Positions 11,008 to 20,286 of a stretch of 64,000 nucleotides of DNA are shown in pieces. The DNA is from Serinicoccus hydrothermalis (GTDB lineage: Bacteria; Actinomycetota; Actinomycetes; Actinomycetales; Dermatophilaceae), in contig NZ_CP014989.1 of assembly GCF_001685415.1 (NCBI RefSeq), positions 1,240,001 through 1,304,000 of the forward strand, given 5' to 3'. The position numbers and the translations under genes were made by a program. Under the pieces are notes generated by a model. The model was not told the origin of the DNA. It searched no databases and was given only the letters and a program-made list of their open reading frames with translations. How positions within the stretch are numbered: the first letter of the stretch is position 1; each line of letters opens with the position of its first letter.

Positions 11008-12870
11008 TGGCTCCCACGACCGAAGACCTGCGCACCACGCTGCGGGCGATGGCGGACGAGCATCCCCCGCCCGCCCCCGCGGACCTGCTGGCCGAGCTGC
11101 GCGCGGAGCGGTCGGCGCGGCGCACCCGGCGCGGCTGGCTCGCCGCCGCCGGGGTCGCGGCCGCCGCTGCCGCCGCGGTCGTCGTCACCCAGGCCCTGCC
11201 GGGGCCGACGGCGACCGACCCCGGCGCGCGACGCCGACGTCAGCACCGGTTGGGAGCTCGTCGACGGCGAGCCCCCGGAGTATGCCGTCGGGCTGCACCT
11301 CCTCGAGTCCTCCGCGCTGGACCCCTCGGGGTCGGCGGACGTCCCCGCGACGGGGACGCAGGCCCAGCGGTACGCCGTGCTCTGGTGCGACACCGGGCCC
11401 GCGCTCGACGACCCGGCCGTGACTCCTCCCGGACTCACCCTCGACGTCGGGGAGGGCGGGCTTCTCCCGGTCCCCTGCCGCTCGAGCGACGGCTCCGGCG
11501 AGGGCGCCCCACCGGTGGCGCTGCCGCCGTCCGAGGACGGCTGGCAGGCCGCCTGGGAGGGTGACCTCCCGGCGGACGGCGACGCCGTGCTCGGGATCTA
11601 CGAGGAGGCCGCGCACGCCGACTACCCCTTCCCGGGGTGGCCCGACCCGCTGCCGCAGGCGCCGGACGTTGCCGACGGCGAGGTGAGCCTGGACCAGGAC
11701 ACCCCGCTGACCGGGCAGCAGATCTCAGGGCAGGAGGTCACCGTCATGGTGACCAGCACCGTCGCAGCAAACCTCGACGAGGACAGCACCGTGGAGCTGT
11801 GGACCTCGGTGCCCGGCCGGATCCAGGTCTGGCTCGACGGCACCCTGCTGACCGACGACGGCGACGACCTGCAGGAATGGCAGGTCGCCGACCCGGCGCT
11901 GCGTGACGGCTCCTTCAGCGCCTTCACCGCCGGGCAGCGGCTCACCCTTGCCGTGCCGCCGGAGCTGGCGCAGCGCGGCGAGCCGGTCCGGGTCAGCGCG
12001 GGCGCCAACCACGGCCAGCCCTGGCAGGTCCGGGTCACCGGCGCCGACGGACCGCGGGGCGCCGTGGACGCGGTGGCACCGGTGTCGCCCGACGCGCTGC
12101 CCGACGCTCTTGTCGAGTGGTCCGGCGGGATGCACCGCCTGGCCGCCTGGGAGCTGCCCACCGACGGCACCGTCGCGGAGCTCGAGCTGCCCGAGGCGGT
12201 GAGGGGCGAGCCGGTGACCTGGGTCGTCGCCTGCCCCGGTGTCGATCCCTCACCCATCGGCATGGCGACGATCACCGTCGACGACGGCCCGCGGTTGGAG
12301 CGTGCTTGCGCCGACCCGGAGTACGGGTTCGGGTTCGTGGGAACCCAGGTCGACCTGTCCGAGGTGCCCGAGGGGAGCAGCGTGCGCGTCGGCCTGCCGT
12401 CGCTGGACGAGGTGGACACGGGTCTGGTCGCGGCCTACGCGCCCGTGCCCTTCGAGGACTTCGACCACGCCGCAGGAGCGACGTCGGAGTGGGCCTTCTC
12501 GGCCGAGGCGATCCTGCGCGCCGAGCCCGAGGTCGTGGCCACGCTCACGCTGGCCGACCTCGACGCGGACGGCGTCGCCACGCTCGCGGTGCCAGAGGGC
12601 GCGTCGATCCTGCGGGCCACCTCGGAGGGGGTGGGTCGTCTGGAGGTCTCGCACGAGGAGCGCTCGCTGCTGGACCCCGGGGTCGTCTCGGCCTCGGCCC
12701 GGGAGGCCGGCGAGCAGTGGTGGACCGCCTGGACCGACCAGCCGTCGACCCAGCTCGTCGCCACGCACCTCGAGCGGTCCGTCTCCTCCGGTGACGAGCT
12801 GCGCATCGAGGTCGAGGGCTACGAGGGCGGCAGCCTCACCCTCGAGCTGCTCGCACCGGCGGATCGCTGA
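11007..12870 (+). pseudogene. Sigma-factor-linked membrane protein with large ectodomain, frameshifted
   Basis: Starts at ATG 11007 overlapping the sigma stop. A short cytosolic N-terminus is followed by one membrane helix at about residues 43-65. The frame is lost at the C run 11219-11222. One C too many restores a continuous protein of about 620 residues ending at 12870. The ectodomain contains LWCD, a later VPC cysteine, AVLGIYEE, DGTLLTDDGDD, HRLAAWELP, PFEDFDHAAG and WWTAWTD, all matched in the next gene. Position and topology suggest an anti-sigma or signal-sensing partner. I recognise no named domain. Like its neighbour, it is either mutated or mis-assembled. Confidence 0.7.
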
Positions 12871-12891
12871 GGTCTTTGCGAGACTGGACCC

Positions 12892-15228
12892 ATGGCAGGG
12901 AGGCCGACCGATACCGGGTCCGGCGCCGAGGAGCTCGTACGGGCAGGCGCCGGGCTCCACCGGCTCGCGGCGATGCTCACCGGCGACACGGCGAGCGCCA
13001 CCCGTCTGACGGGCCTCACCCTGGCCCAGGCGCCGCCGGACGCGGACGCCCAGGAGCTGCGCCGCCGTCTCGTCCGGACGTTCGTGCGCACCGCGCCCCG
13101 ACGCCGGGACAAGAGCCTCGCGGTCGGGACGGGCGACCCCGGCGACGTCGTCGCGCGGCTCTCCCCGCGAGCCCGTGCGGCGGCCGTGCTGCGCCTCGTC
13201 GAAGGGGCCAGCGTCGCCGACGTCGCCACGGCGCTGCGCATCGCCCCGGACAAGGTGGCCCGGCTCGTCCCGGACGAGGAGGGGGTCGACGTCGCGCTCG
13301 AGGCCCTGGCGCACCGCTACGCGCTGCCGGCTGAGCAGCTGGAGCGCGAGCTCGGGACCGCCGTGGCGCAGGCACCGCCGGAGCCGCCGTCGCGCGACCG
13401 GCGGTGGTGGTGGGTGGCGGCCGCGGCCGTGCCGCTCGCCGTGCTGGGCGGGTATGCGCTCTCCCTCGGCCGCGACGAGCCCGCCGGGACGGACGAGGCG
13501 GCACCGACGGGAGGGGGCTCCGCCCAGGTGGGCTCGGTGGACCTCACGGAGGCGGGCTTCGAGCTGGACGACGGCGAGCCGCCGCGCGGCGCGGCGGGGC
13601 TGACGAGGATGGACACGGTCGAGGTGAGCTCCGGGGAGAGCGCCGGCTTCGTCCTCAGCACCGTCGACGCCCGCTTCGGCGGGCAGGTCTCGTCCTTCGG
13701 CGTCCTGTGGTGCGACATGCCGCCCGCCGACGACCCGGCCCTCGAGCCGCCCGTCGGGGAGGTCACGGTGGGCGGGTCGACCCTGACCCTGCCCTGCGCC
13801 GGGACCAGCGGGGAGCCGGCGGTGGGGCTGGACCACGTCGTGGCCCTGCCCGCGAGCGGACGGGCGGAGATCCGCATCAGCGGAGACCTACCACCGGAGG
13901 GACGGGCGGTGCTGGGGGTCTACGGGCAGACCGACGACATCCCGGCCACCCCGCTCCCCCGGGGTGACCTCACGGCCGGGCTCCCGGTCCCCCCGGACGC
14001 GGTCGTCGTCGACGAGGCCGGGACGGCATCGCCCTACGGCTGGGGTGAGCGCGTCGTGCAGCCGGTGGAGCTCTCGGCGGACAGCACGATCAGGGTGTGG
14101 TCCGGGAGCACCGGTGCTGTCTCGGTCCTCGTCGACGGCATCACCGTCACCGACGACGGGGACCTCGAGGCGTGGGCGGGCGGCCGGCCCGACTGGCGGG
14201 ATCAGCAGCCCGACGTGCGGGACGGCCGGTGGATGGTCTACGTCCCCGGGACCGCCCGGGAGTTCCCGGTGCCCGAGGACCTGCTCCCCGGGGACGGCGA
14301 GCAGCGGTCCGTCGTCGTCGAGGCCGTGGCGGACAGCACCGACCACCTGCAGGTGGTGGCCACCGGGGCTGCGGCCGGGACGTCCGACCGCTCACCGGTG
14401 GCGCGGACCGATGCTCCTGACGCACCGGAGTACGTCTCGGGGCACCGCCTGGTGGCTGCCTGGGACCTGCCGATGGACGGGGTGGAGCGCGAGCTGCTCG
14501 AGCCGCCGGAGCGGGCGGACACCACCTGGGCGCTGCGCGTCCCCGAGCCCGAGGGAGCGCGCGGGGCCTGGCTGCCCTTCGTCACGGAGGGTGGCCTGCG
14601 CGACGGGGAGTGGCTCCGGACCCTGTGGACGGCCTACTCCGCCTCCGACGTCTCCAGCGCGTTCCAGGATCTCGGGTGGGGAGGAGACTGGGTCAAGCGG
14701 GAAGGCGGCAGAATCATCGAGAGCGACGAGTCCGGCCAGGAGGGGCCCACCGGGGAGCCGGACCTGCACGCGAGCGCACCGGCGTCACCCGGCCATCCCC
14801 CGGCACTGCTGCTGGCCTACGAGCCGGTGGCCTACGAGGACTTCGACTTCGCCGCGGCGCAGCTTCCCGCCACCAGCTGGCCACCGGACGAGGTGCCACC
14901 GTGGCCGGGCCTCTCCGACTCGCCGGTGGCGACGGTGACGAGCGAGGACCTCGGCGACGACGGACGGACGACGGTGACCGTCCCGAACAGCTATGAGCTC
15001 GGGGCGCGCATCGCCACGGAGGGCCAGGGCCGCATCCGCTTCCAGGTGGACGGAGGAACGGTCGACCAGCTGCAGGACACCCAGGGATGGTGGTCCAGCT
15101 GGACCGACCGCGAGGTCGTCTCCCAGGCTCCGCTCTTCATGGGGATCTACGAGCTCGACGGCGAGCTGGAGCTCACCATCACCGTCGAGGACTACGAGGA
15201 CGTCACCATCGAGCTCTTCCGCAACTGA
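12892..15228 (+). CDS. Fusion of degenerate sigma-like domain, membrane helix and ectodomain
   Basis: A 778-residue protein. Residues about 10-70 resemble a worn sigma region 2 (LHRLAAMLTGDTASATRLTG). About 84-128 resemble region 4 (RLSPRARAAAVLRLVEGASV, then an HTH-like VADVATALRIAPDKVARL). A membrane helix follows at about 172-192 (WWWVAAAAVPLAVLGG). The rest is outside the cell and parallels the preceding gene: LWCD, a later LPC cysteine, AVLGVYGQ, DGITVTDDGD, HRLVAAWDLP, YEDFDFAAA and WWSSWTD. The region 2 helices lack the usual acidic core-binding residues, so it may bind promoter DNA or the sigma factor without acting as a sigma. ECF proteins with membrane extensions are known; this ectodomain I do not recognise. 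It lies 22 bases after its paralogue. Confidence 0.75.
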   Translation: MAGRPTDTGSGAEELVRAGAGLHRLAAMLTGDTASATRLTGLTLAQAPPDADAQELRRRLVRTFVRTAPRRRDKSLAVGTGDPGDVVARLSPRARAAAVLRLVEGASVADVATALRIAPDKVARLVPDEEGVDVALEALAHRYALPAEQLERELGTAVAQAPPEPPSRDRRWWWVAAAAVPLAVLGGYALSLGRDEPAGTDEAAPTGGGSAQVGSVDLTEAGFELDDGEPPRGAAGLTRMDTVEVSSGESAGFVLSTVDARFGGQVSSFGVLWCDMPPADDPALEPPVGEVTVGGSTLTLPCAGTSGEPAVGLDHVVALPASGRAEIRISGDLPPEGRAVLGVYGQTDDIPATPLPRGDLTAGLPVPPDAVVVDEAGTASPYGWGERVVQPVELSADSTIRVWSGSTGAVSVLVDGITVTDDGDLEAWAGGRPDWRDQQPDVRDGRWMVYVPGTAREFPVPEDLLPGDGEQRSVVVEAVADSTDHLQVVATGAAAGTSDRSPVARTDAPDAPEYVSGHRLVAAWDLPMDGVERELLEPPERADTTWALRVPEPEGARGAWLPFVTEGGLRDGEWLRTLWTAYSASDVSSAFQDLGWGGDWVKREGGRIIESDESGQEGPTGEPDLHASAPASPGHPPALLLAYEPVAYEDFDFAAAQLPATSWPPDEVPPWPGLSDSPVATVTSEDLGDDGRTTVTVPNSYELGARIATEGQGRIRFQVDGGTVDQLQDTQGWWSSWTDREVVSQAPLFMGIYELDGELELTITVEDYEDVTIELFRN

Positions 15229-15241
15229 GCGGGCGCGTCGG

Positions 15242-17047
15242 TCAGTCGTCCTGCGAGAGGACCAGCGCGGCGTAGGGGCCGACGCTGACCAGCGCGCTGT
15301 CAGGCACACCGTCCCACGGCCGTGGCTCGGTGTCCGTGTCGTGGGCGTGCACCGCGCCGAGACAAGGACCGAAGGACGGTGCGTCGGTGTTGCAGCGGAC
15401 CCGCCACCGGCCGGCCCGCGGCAGCCCGAGACGCACGTCGCGGCGGGGGTGCGTCGTGAGGTTGACGACGACCACGACGTCGTCGCCCGGACCACCACGG
15501 TCCCACCGGTGGTAGGCGAGCAGCCCGTCGTCCGCGCGCAGGACGTGGGTATGCCTGCCACGCAGCCCCCGGGTGGTGCCGGCCACGTCGCGGCGCAGCA
15601 GGACCAGCTGCCGGACGAGGTGGAGGAAGCCGGCGCGGTCGTGGGCCTTGGACCAGTCGACCGGGCGGGTGTCGGTGAACCACCCGTCCTCCAGCACGTC
15701 CTGGCCCTGGAAGAGCATGGGGATCCCGGGGGAGGTCAGGGTGAGCGCCAGCCCGAGGGCGCTGCGGGTGCGGGAGTGCCAGGAGTCCGCCCGCCCGGGC
15801 ATGATCTGCTCGGGCACGCGGGCGCGGCCGTTGGCCACCTCGTCGTGCGACTCGGTGTAGACCACCCGCTCGTGCAGGGGACCGCCCTGCCCCAGGACCG
15901 CGGCGGCGACGGCCCGGACGTCGCGGGCGCCGTCGTCGACCGCCTCCAGCGCGGCCCGGACCGCGTGCACGAAACCGGCGTCCCACTGGCTGTGGAAGCC
16001 CAGCCCGCCCTCCTGCGGGGACTGGGTGACCGCGGGGTCGCGCTGCATGTCCTCGGCGACCAGCAGCTTCCACGGCTGGCGCGAGCGCAGGTCGGTGGTC
16101 AGCGCCGCGAGGTAGCGCTCGCCGGCCGCGATGTGGTGGGCGGGGTCGCGCACGTCGCCCCAGCGGGAGCGCACGAAGTTGGTGCCGTCGAGGCGCAGGC
16201 CGTCGACCCGGAAGTCCTCCAGCCACATGACGGCCGAGTCGCGCAGGAAGTTGCGCACCGCCTTGCGGTCGTAGTTGGGGCGGGTCGCCCCCCACGGGGT
16301 CAGCGCCCGTCGGTCGTTGTAGAAGAAGGCGCCGCCGTAGCGGCGGCGCCCGGCGGCGCCGTCGAAGCGCCACAGGTGGGGACCGTCCGGGCCCACGTGG
16401 TTGTGCACGACGTCCAGGAGCACCGCGATGCCGCGGGCGTGCGCCTCCCGCACGAAGCGCGCGAAGGCCCACGGCCCGCCGTAGCTGGACTCGATGGCAT
16501 ACAGCTGCGAGGGGTTGTAGCCCCAGCTCGTCCCGGAGGCGAACTCGAAGGGCGGCATCACCTCGACCGCGGTGACCCCGAGCCAGGCGAGGTGGTCGAG
16601 CCGGCCGATGGCGGTGTCGAAGGTGCCCGGGCCCTCGGCGGTGGCGGCGAAGGTCGGCACGTGCAGCTCGTAGACGACGAGGTCGTCCCACCCCGGCGCC
16701 CGGAAGTGCTCCCCGCCCCAGTCGATCCGCCGCGGGTCGAAGACGACCGACGCCCCGCGCGCACCGGTGACCTGTCGGGCGCACGGGTCCTGCCGCGAGA
16801 GGTAGGGGCCGCCGCGGCGCACGAGGAAGCGGTAGTGGGTGCCGGCGCCGGCCCCCGGCACGAAGGCGGACCAGGTGCCGGAACGGTGGTGGTCCTTCGC
16901 GAGGACGGTGCGCCGCCGCTGGTCCCAGCCGCAGAAGTCGCCCACGACGGCGACCTGCCGCGCCTGCGGTGCCCAGACGCGGAAGGTCACGCCGTCGTCG
17001 TGCGGGACCGCGCCCATACCGGGGTAGGACGAGGATCTGGCCGGCAC
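15242..17047 (-). CDS. GH13 alpha-glucan enzyme, branching-enzyme-like
   Basis: About 601 residues: an N-terminal CBM48-like domain (VTFRVWAPQARQVAVVGDF), a GH13 barrel and a C-terminal beta domain. The nucleophile is D287 in DGLRLDGTN, the acid/base E332 in VAEDM, and D402 in TESHDE. The blocks EVMPPFEFASGTSWGYNPSQ and LLDVVHNHVGPDG place it with glycogen-branching or TreZ-like enzymes; I favour branching-like because the NYDRKAVRNFLRDSAVMWLE region fits. It acts on cytosolic glucans. The start is uncertain: GTG 17047 or ATG 17017, neither with a ribosome site. Its stop lies 13 bases from the convergent fusion gene. Confidence 0.75.
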   Translation of the reverse strand: MPARSSSYPGMGAVPHDDGVTFRVWAPQARQVAVVGDFCGWDQRRRTVLAKDHHRSGTWSAFVPGAGAGTHYRFLVRRGGPYLSRQDPCARQVTGARGASVVFDPRRIDWGGEHFRAPGWDDLVVYELHVPTFAATAEGPGTFDTAIGRLDHLAWLGVTAVEVMPPFEFASGTSWGYNPSQLYAIESSYGGPWAFARFVREAHARGIAVLLDVVHNHVGPDGPHLWRFDGAAGRRRYGGAFFYNDRRALTPWGATRPNYDRKAVRNFLRDSAVMWLEDFRVDGLRLDGTNFVRSRWGDVRDPAHHIAAGERYLAALTTDLRSRQPWKLLVAEDMQRDPAVTQSPQEGGLGFHSQWDAGFVHAVRAALEAVDDGARDVRAVAAAVLGQGGPLHERVVYTESHDEVANGRARVPEQIMPGRADSWHSRTRSALGLALTLTSPGIPMLFQGQDVLEDGWFTDTRPVDWSKAHDRAGFLHLVRQLVLLRRDVAGTTRGLRGRHTHVLRADDGLLAYHRWDRGGPGDDVVVVVNLTTHPRRDVRLGLPRAGRWRVRCNTDAPSFGPCLGAVHAHDTDTEPRPWDGVPDSALVSVGPYAALVLSQDD

Positions 17048-17140
17048 GGGTCCGAGCCTAGGGGTCGGGACCGACAGCCCCGGAGGCGCGGCCCCGCCGC
17101 GGCGTCGTCCGGGGCCGTCCGCGTTTGGCACCATGGACGG

Positions 17141-17551
17141 GTGACCCAGCCCTCCCCCGACGTCCCCACCACCGTCTACGAGCGGGTCGGTGGCCACGAC
17201 ACCTTCGTCGCCCTGGTGCGCGAGTTCTACCGCGGCGTCGCCCAGGACCCGCCGCTGCGCGACCTCTACCCCGAGGAGGACCTCGGCCCGGCCGAGGTGC
17301 GGCTGCGGATGTTCCTCGAGCAGTACTGGGGCGGCCCCACGACCTACTCCGAGCAGCGGGGCCACCCCCGGCTGCGTATGCGCCACCACCCGTTCCGCGT
17401 CACTCCCGCGCAGCGGGACCGCTGGCTGCACCACATGAACGCCGCGCTCGACACCGTCAGCGACCGGATGAGCGCGCTGGACGAGCAGCAGATGCGCGCC
17501 TACATGGCCCACGCCGCCCAGGCCATGGTCAACACCCTCGCCGAGGACTGA
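17141..17551 (+). CDS. glbO: Group II truncated haemoglobin
   Basis: A 136-residue oxygen-binding globin of the GlbO/trHbO type. It begins VTQPSPDVPTTVYERVGG. The proximal haem His lies in RMRHHPFRVT, and the group II tryptophan is in DRWLHHMNAAL. In M. tuberculosis the gene (Rv2470) also sits beside an alpha-glucosidase (Rv2471). GTG 17141 is 93 bases from the divergent GH13 gene. A 22-base repeat array starts six bases after its stop. Confidence 0.92.
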   Translation: MTQPSPDVPTTVYERVGGHDTFVALVREFYRGVAQDPPLRDLYPEEDLGPAEVRLRMFLEQYWGGPTTYSEQRGHPRLRMRHHPFRVTPAQRDRWLHHMNAALDTVSDRMSALDEQQMRAYMAHAAQAMVNTLAED

Positions 17552-17556
17552 CCGAG

Positions 17557-17622
17557 CGACCGGCCGCACGGTTTGCGTCGACCGGCCGCACGGTTTGCGT
17601 GCACCGACCGCGCGGATTGCGT
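17557..17622 (+). repeat. Array A of a 22-base tandem repeat (3 units)
   Basis: Three 22-base units abut with no spacers. The unit starts CGACCGGCCGCACGG and ends TTTGCGT; units one and two are identical and the third is diverged. It lies between glbO and the next gene. The same unit occurs at 33371 and 51788, in the same orientation. Confidence 0.9.
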
Positions 17623-17641
17623 GGACGGGGGCGCGGCGACA

Positions 17642-17647
17642 TAGCGT
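17642..17647 (+). promoter_or_regulatory. -10 box of a leaderless alpha-glucosidase transcript
   Basis: TAGCGT lies eight bases before GTG 17656, and there is no ribosome site. This is the usual actinobacterial leaderless arrangement, and it decides the start of the downstream gene. Confidence 0.5.
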
Positions 17648-17655
17648 TGCCCAGC

Positions 17656-19398
17656 GTGACCGCCTCCCCCTCGATGCACGCCCCCACGACCCACGACGCG
17701 CCTTGGTGGCGCCACGCCGTGATCTACCAGGTCTACCCCCGCAGCTTCGCCGACCACGACGGCGACGGGGTCGGTGACCTCCCGGGCATCACCTCCCGGC
17801 TGCCCTACCTCGCCGAGCTGGGCGTGGACGCGATCTGGATCAGCCCGTTCTATCTCTCCCCCATGGCCGACGCGGGGTATGACGTCGCGGACTACCGCGA
17901 CATCGACCCCGTCTTCGGCACCCTGGACGACGCCGACAGCCTCATCGCCACGGCCCACGACCTGGGGCTGCGGGTGCTCGTCGACCTCGTGCCCAATCAC
18001 ACCAGCGACGAGCATGCGTGGTTCGAGCAGGCCCTGGCGGCCGCCCCGGGGAGCCCCGAGCGCGAGCGCTTCGTCTTCCGGGACGGCCGCGGCGACGGCA
18101 GCGAGCCGCCCAACAACTGGAAGAGCGTCTTCGGCGGGATCGCCTGGACCCGGGTGACCGAGGCCGACGGCGAGCCCGGCCAGTGGTACCTCCACCTCTT
18201 CGACACCAAGCAGCCCGACCTCAACTGGCACAACCCCGAGGTCGTCGAGGAGTTCCACGACATCCTGCGCTTCTGGCTGGACCGCGGCGTCGACGGCTTC
18301 CGGGTCGACGTCGCGCACTCGCTGGTCAAGGACCCGGAGCTGCCGGACTGGGAGCAGCGGGCCGTCATGGCCGGCGCCGACGACGAGCCGCTGGTGCACG
18401 GGGACCTGGGCCCGATGTGGGACCAGGACGGGGTGCACGAGGTCTACCGCGGGTGGCGCCGGGTGCTCGACTCCTACAACCCCGAGGGCGACCCGGCGCG
18501 CGACCGGATCCTGTGCGCCGAGGCCTGGCTGCCCACGCAGGAGCGCACGATGGCCTACGTCCGCGAGGACGAGATGCACCAGGCCTTCAACTTCCACTAC
18601 CTCCAGGCCGCGTGGCGCGCGACCGACCAGCGCCGGATCATCGAGACCTCCCTGGTCGCCGCCGAGGAGGTCGGGGCACCCACGACCTGGGTGCTCTCCA
18701 ACCACGACGTGGTGCGGCACGCCTCCCGGATGGGCCTGCCGGTCGGGTCGCCCCGGCCCAACGGCATCGGAGTCGACGACCCGCAGCCCAACGCCGTCCT
18801 CGGGCTGCGCCGGGCCCGCGCCGCGACCGCGATGATGCTCGCCCTGCCGGGGTCGGCCTACCTCTACAACGGCGAGGAGCTGGGTCTGCCGGACCACACG
18901 GCGCTGCCGGACGGCGTGCGCCAGGACCCCGCCTTCCACCGGACGCAGGGCGAGGAGACCGGCCGCGACGGGTGCCGCGTCCCGATGCCGTGGGTCGCCG
19001 ACCAGCCGTCCTTCGGCTTCGGGACCGGGGCAGACACCGAGCCCTGGCTCCCGCAGCCGCTGCTCTACGGCCCGCTGTCGGTCGACCGGCAGGAGGGCGT
19101 CGCCGGCTCCACCCTCGAGCTCTACCGCACCCTCCTGCGGCTGCGGCGCGAGCACGACCTCGGCGTCGGCGGGCTCGAGTGGGTCACCGACCTCGGGGGT
19201 ATGCCGTTGCCCGCCGAGGTCGTCGCGTTCACCAACGCCCGCGCCGACGGGCCGGCGGTCACCGTTGTCACCAACCTCGGCGACGAGCCGGTGATGGTCC
19301 CCCAGGACCGCGACGTGCTGGTCTGCAGCGGCTTCCTGCACACCGGCGCCGACGGCCAGCGGCTGCTGCAGCGGGACACGACCGTCTGGCTGGCATGA
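17656..19398 (+). CDS. aglA: Alpha-glucosidase (GH13)
   Basis: A 580-residue cytosolic GH13 enzyme that releases glucose from short alpha-glucosides. It opens with APWWRHAVIYQVYPRSFAD. The nucleophile is D218 in GFRVDVAH, the acid/base E289 in CAEAW, and D351 in SNHDVVR. Length and motifs match Rv2471 and related oligo-1,6-glucosidases. GTG 17656 fits a leaderless transcript; ATG 17674 is the alternative. The stop overlaps the ATG of a 91-residue gene. It may work with the nearby GH13 and MalQ enzymes on glycogen breakdown products. Confidence 0.9.
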   Translation: MTASPSMHAPTTHDAPWWRHAVIYQVYPRSFADHDGDGVGDLPGITSRLPYLAELGVDAIWISPFYLSPMADAGYDVADYRDIDPVFGTLDDADSLIATAHDLGLRVLVDLVPNHTSDEHAWFEQALAAAPGSPERERFVFRDGRGDGSEPPNNWKSVFGGIAWTRVTEADGEPGQWYLHLFDTKQPDLNWHNPEVVEEFHDILRFWLDRGVDGFRVDVAHSLVKDPELPDWEQRAVMAGADDEPLVHGDLGPMWDQDGVHEVYRGWRRVLDSYNPEGDPARDRILCAEAWLPTQERTMAYVREDEMHQAFNFHYLQAAWRATDQRRIIETSLVAAEEVGAPTTWVLSNHDVVRHASRMGLPVGSPRPNGIGVDDPQPNAVLGLRRARAATAMMLALPGSAYLYNGEELGLPDHTALPDGVRQDPAFHRTQGEETGRDGCRVPMPWVADQPSFGFGTGADTEPWLPQPLLYGPLSVDRQEGVAGSTLELYRTLLRLRREHDLGVGGLEWVTDLGGMPLPAEVVAFTNARADGPAVTVVTNLGDEPVMVPQDRDVLVCSGFLHTGADGQRLLQRDTTVWLA

Positions 19399-19670
19399 CC
19401 GTCGGACGGCAGGCCCGACGCGAGGAGCAGCTCCCCCGGCTCCGGCGGCAGTTCCCCGACGACGTCGGCCCCGCGGTCCAGGTCCTGGATCTGCTCGAGC
19501 TGGCCTGGCACGACTGCTACGGCGAGGTGGCGCCACCGGCCGCCGTCGTCGACGACGTGCTCACGGTGGCGGGCGGGACGCTGGCCGGGCTCGTCAACGC
19601 CGCCCATCTGGCGGTCATCGATCGCCGCGACCTGCGGATGTCGGCCCTGCGGGTCCGCCCCGAGGGCTGA
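19395..19670 (+). CDS. Hypothetical 91-residue protein coupled to alpha-glucosidase
   Basis: The ATG at 19395 overlaps the alpha-glucosidase stop (ATGA), so it is probably translated by coupling. It is basic at the N-terminus (TVGRQARREEQLPRLRRQF), then mostly helical (VQVLDLLELAWHDCYGEVA). No signal peptide, membrane segment or known domain is seen. It ends 76 bases before the second sigma gene. The function is unknown. Confidence 0.65.
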   Translation: MTVGRQARREEQLPRLRRQFPDDVGPAVQVLDLLELAWHDCYGEVAPPAAVVDDVLTVAGGTLAGLVNAAHLAVIDRRDLRMSALRVRPEG

Positions 19671-19686
19671 GTCGGCCGGCCGAGGC

Positions 19687-19710
19687 AACCGATCCGCACC
19701 CCCAGACGGT
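19687..19710 (+). promoter_or_regulatory. Putative ECF-sigma-type promoter of the second sigma module
   Basis: GCAACC, a 16-base gap, then CGGTT resembles the element before the first sigma module (AACC then CGTC). It lies 37 bases before ATG 19747 and suggests autoregulation. Confidence 0.4.
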
Positions 19711-19746
19711 TCACCCCAGGAGAGCACCCGAGCGGAGGGATGGACC

Positions 19747-20286
19747 ATGGTGCGTGAACCGGACGGTTTCCGCGAGTTCGTGACCGATCGCTCGCCGGCG
19801 CTGCTGCGCACGGCGTGGATGCTCACGGGTGACGCCCACCGTGCCGAGGACCTGCTGCAGACCGCCCTCACCCGCACCTGGCCGCACTGGAGCAGGATCC
19901 GGGAGCAGCATCCCGAGGCCTACGTCCGCAAGGTCATGGTGCGGACCAACGCCAGCTGGTGGTCCCGGCGGTGGCGCGGTGAGCGGCCGACGGAGGACCT
20001 GACCGCGGCCGCTGCGCGGTCCGGCGACGCCTCGTCGACCCGGGCCGAGGCCGCAGACCCGCAGCAGGGCATACCGGAGCGGATCGACCTCGCCCGCGCC
20101 CTGCGCGCGCTACCCGTCCGCCAGCGGCAGTGCGTGGTGCTGCGGCACTTCGACGACCTGTCCGTCGCCGAGACCGCCCGGCTCATGGGCTGCTCGGAGG
20201 GCACCGTGAAGAGTCAGACCGCCAAGGGGCTGGCGAGCCTGCGGACCGCCATCGAGCGGGAGGAGCGGGAGGAGAAGGTGCGATGA
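19747..20286 (+). CDS. SigE-family ECF sigma factor
   Basis: A 179-residue ECF sigma factor that would direct RNA polymerase to stress or envelope promoters. Region 2 spans about residues 10-75 (AEDLLQTALTRTWPHW). Region 4 spans about 119-168 (LPVRQRQCVVLRHFDDLSVA, then the HTH AETARLMGCSEGTVKSQ). ATG 19747 has GGAGGG eight bases upstream. The stop overlaps the start of a membrane protein gene (ATGA), a typical sigma/anti-sigma arrangement. Intact, unlike the sigma gene at 10503. Confidence 0.92.
   Translation: MVREPDGFREFVTDRSPALLRTAWMLTGDAHRAEDLLQTALTRTWPHWSRIREQHPEAYVRKVMVRTNASWWSRRWRGERPTEDLTAAAARSGDASSTRAEAADPQQGIPERIDLARALRALPVRQRQCVVLRHFDDLSVAETARLMGCSEGTVKSQTAKGLASLRTAIEREEREEKVR

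Noticed and set aside
10071-11564. One long protein spanning the MscS end, the sigma gene and the membrane partner
   Set aside because: It arises from an alternative MscS frame joined to the frameshifted sigma gene; only the pieces with family motifs are real.
15242-17047. Firm naming as TreZ or GlgB
   Set aside because: The GH13 core motifs fit both; there are no treY/treX or glgA neighbours to decide between them.
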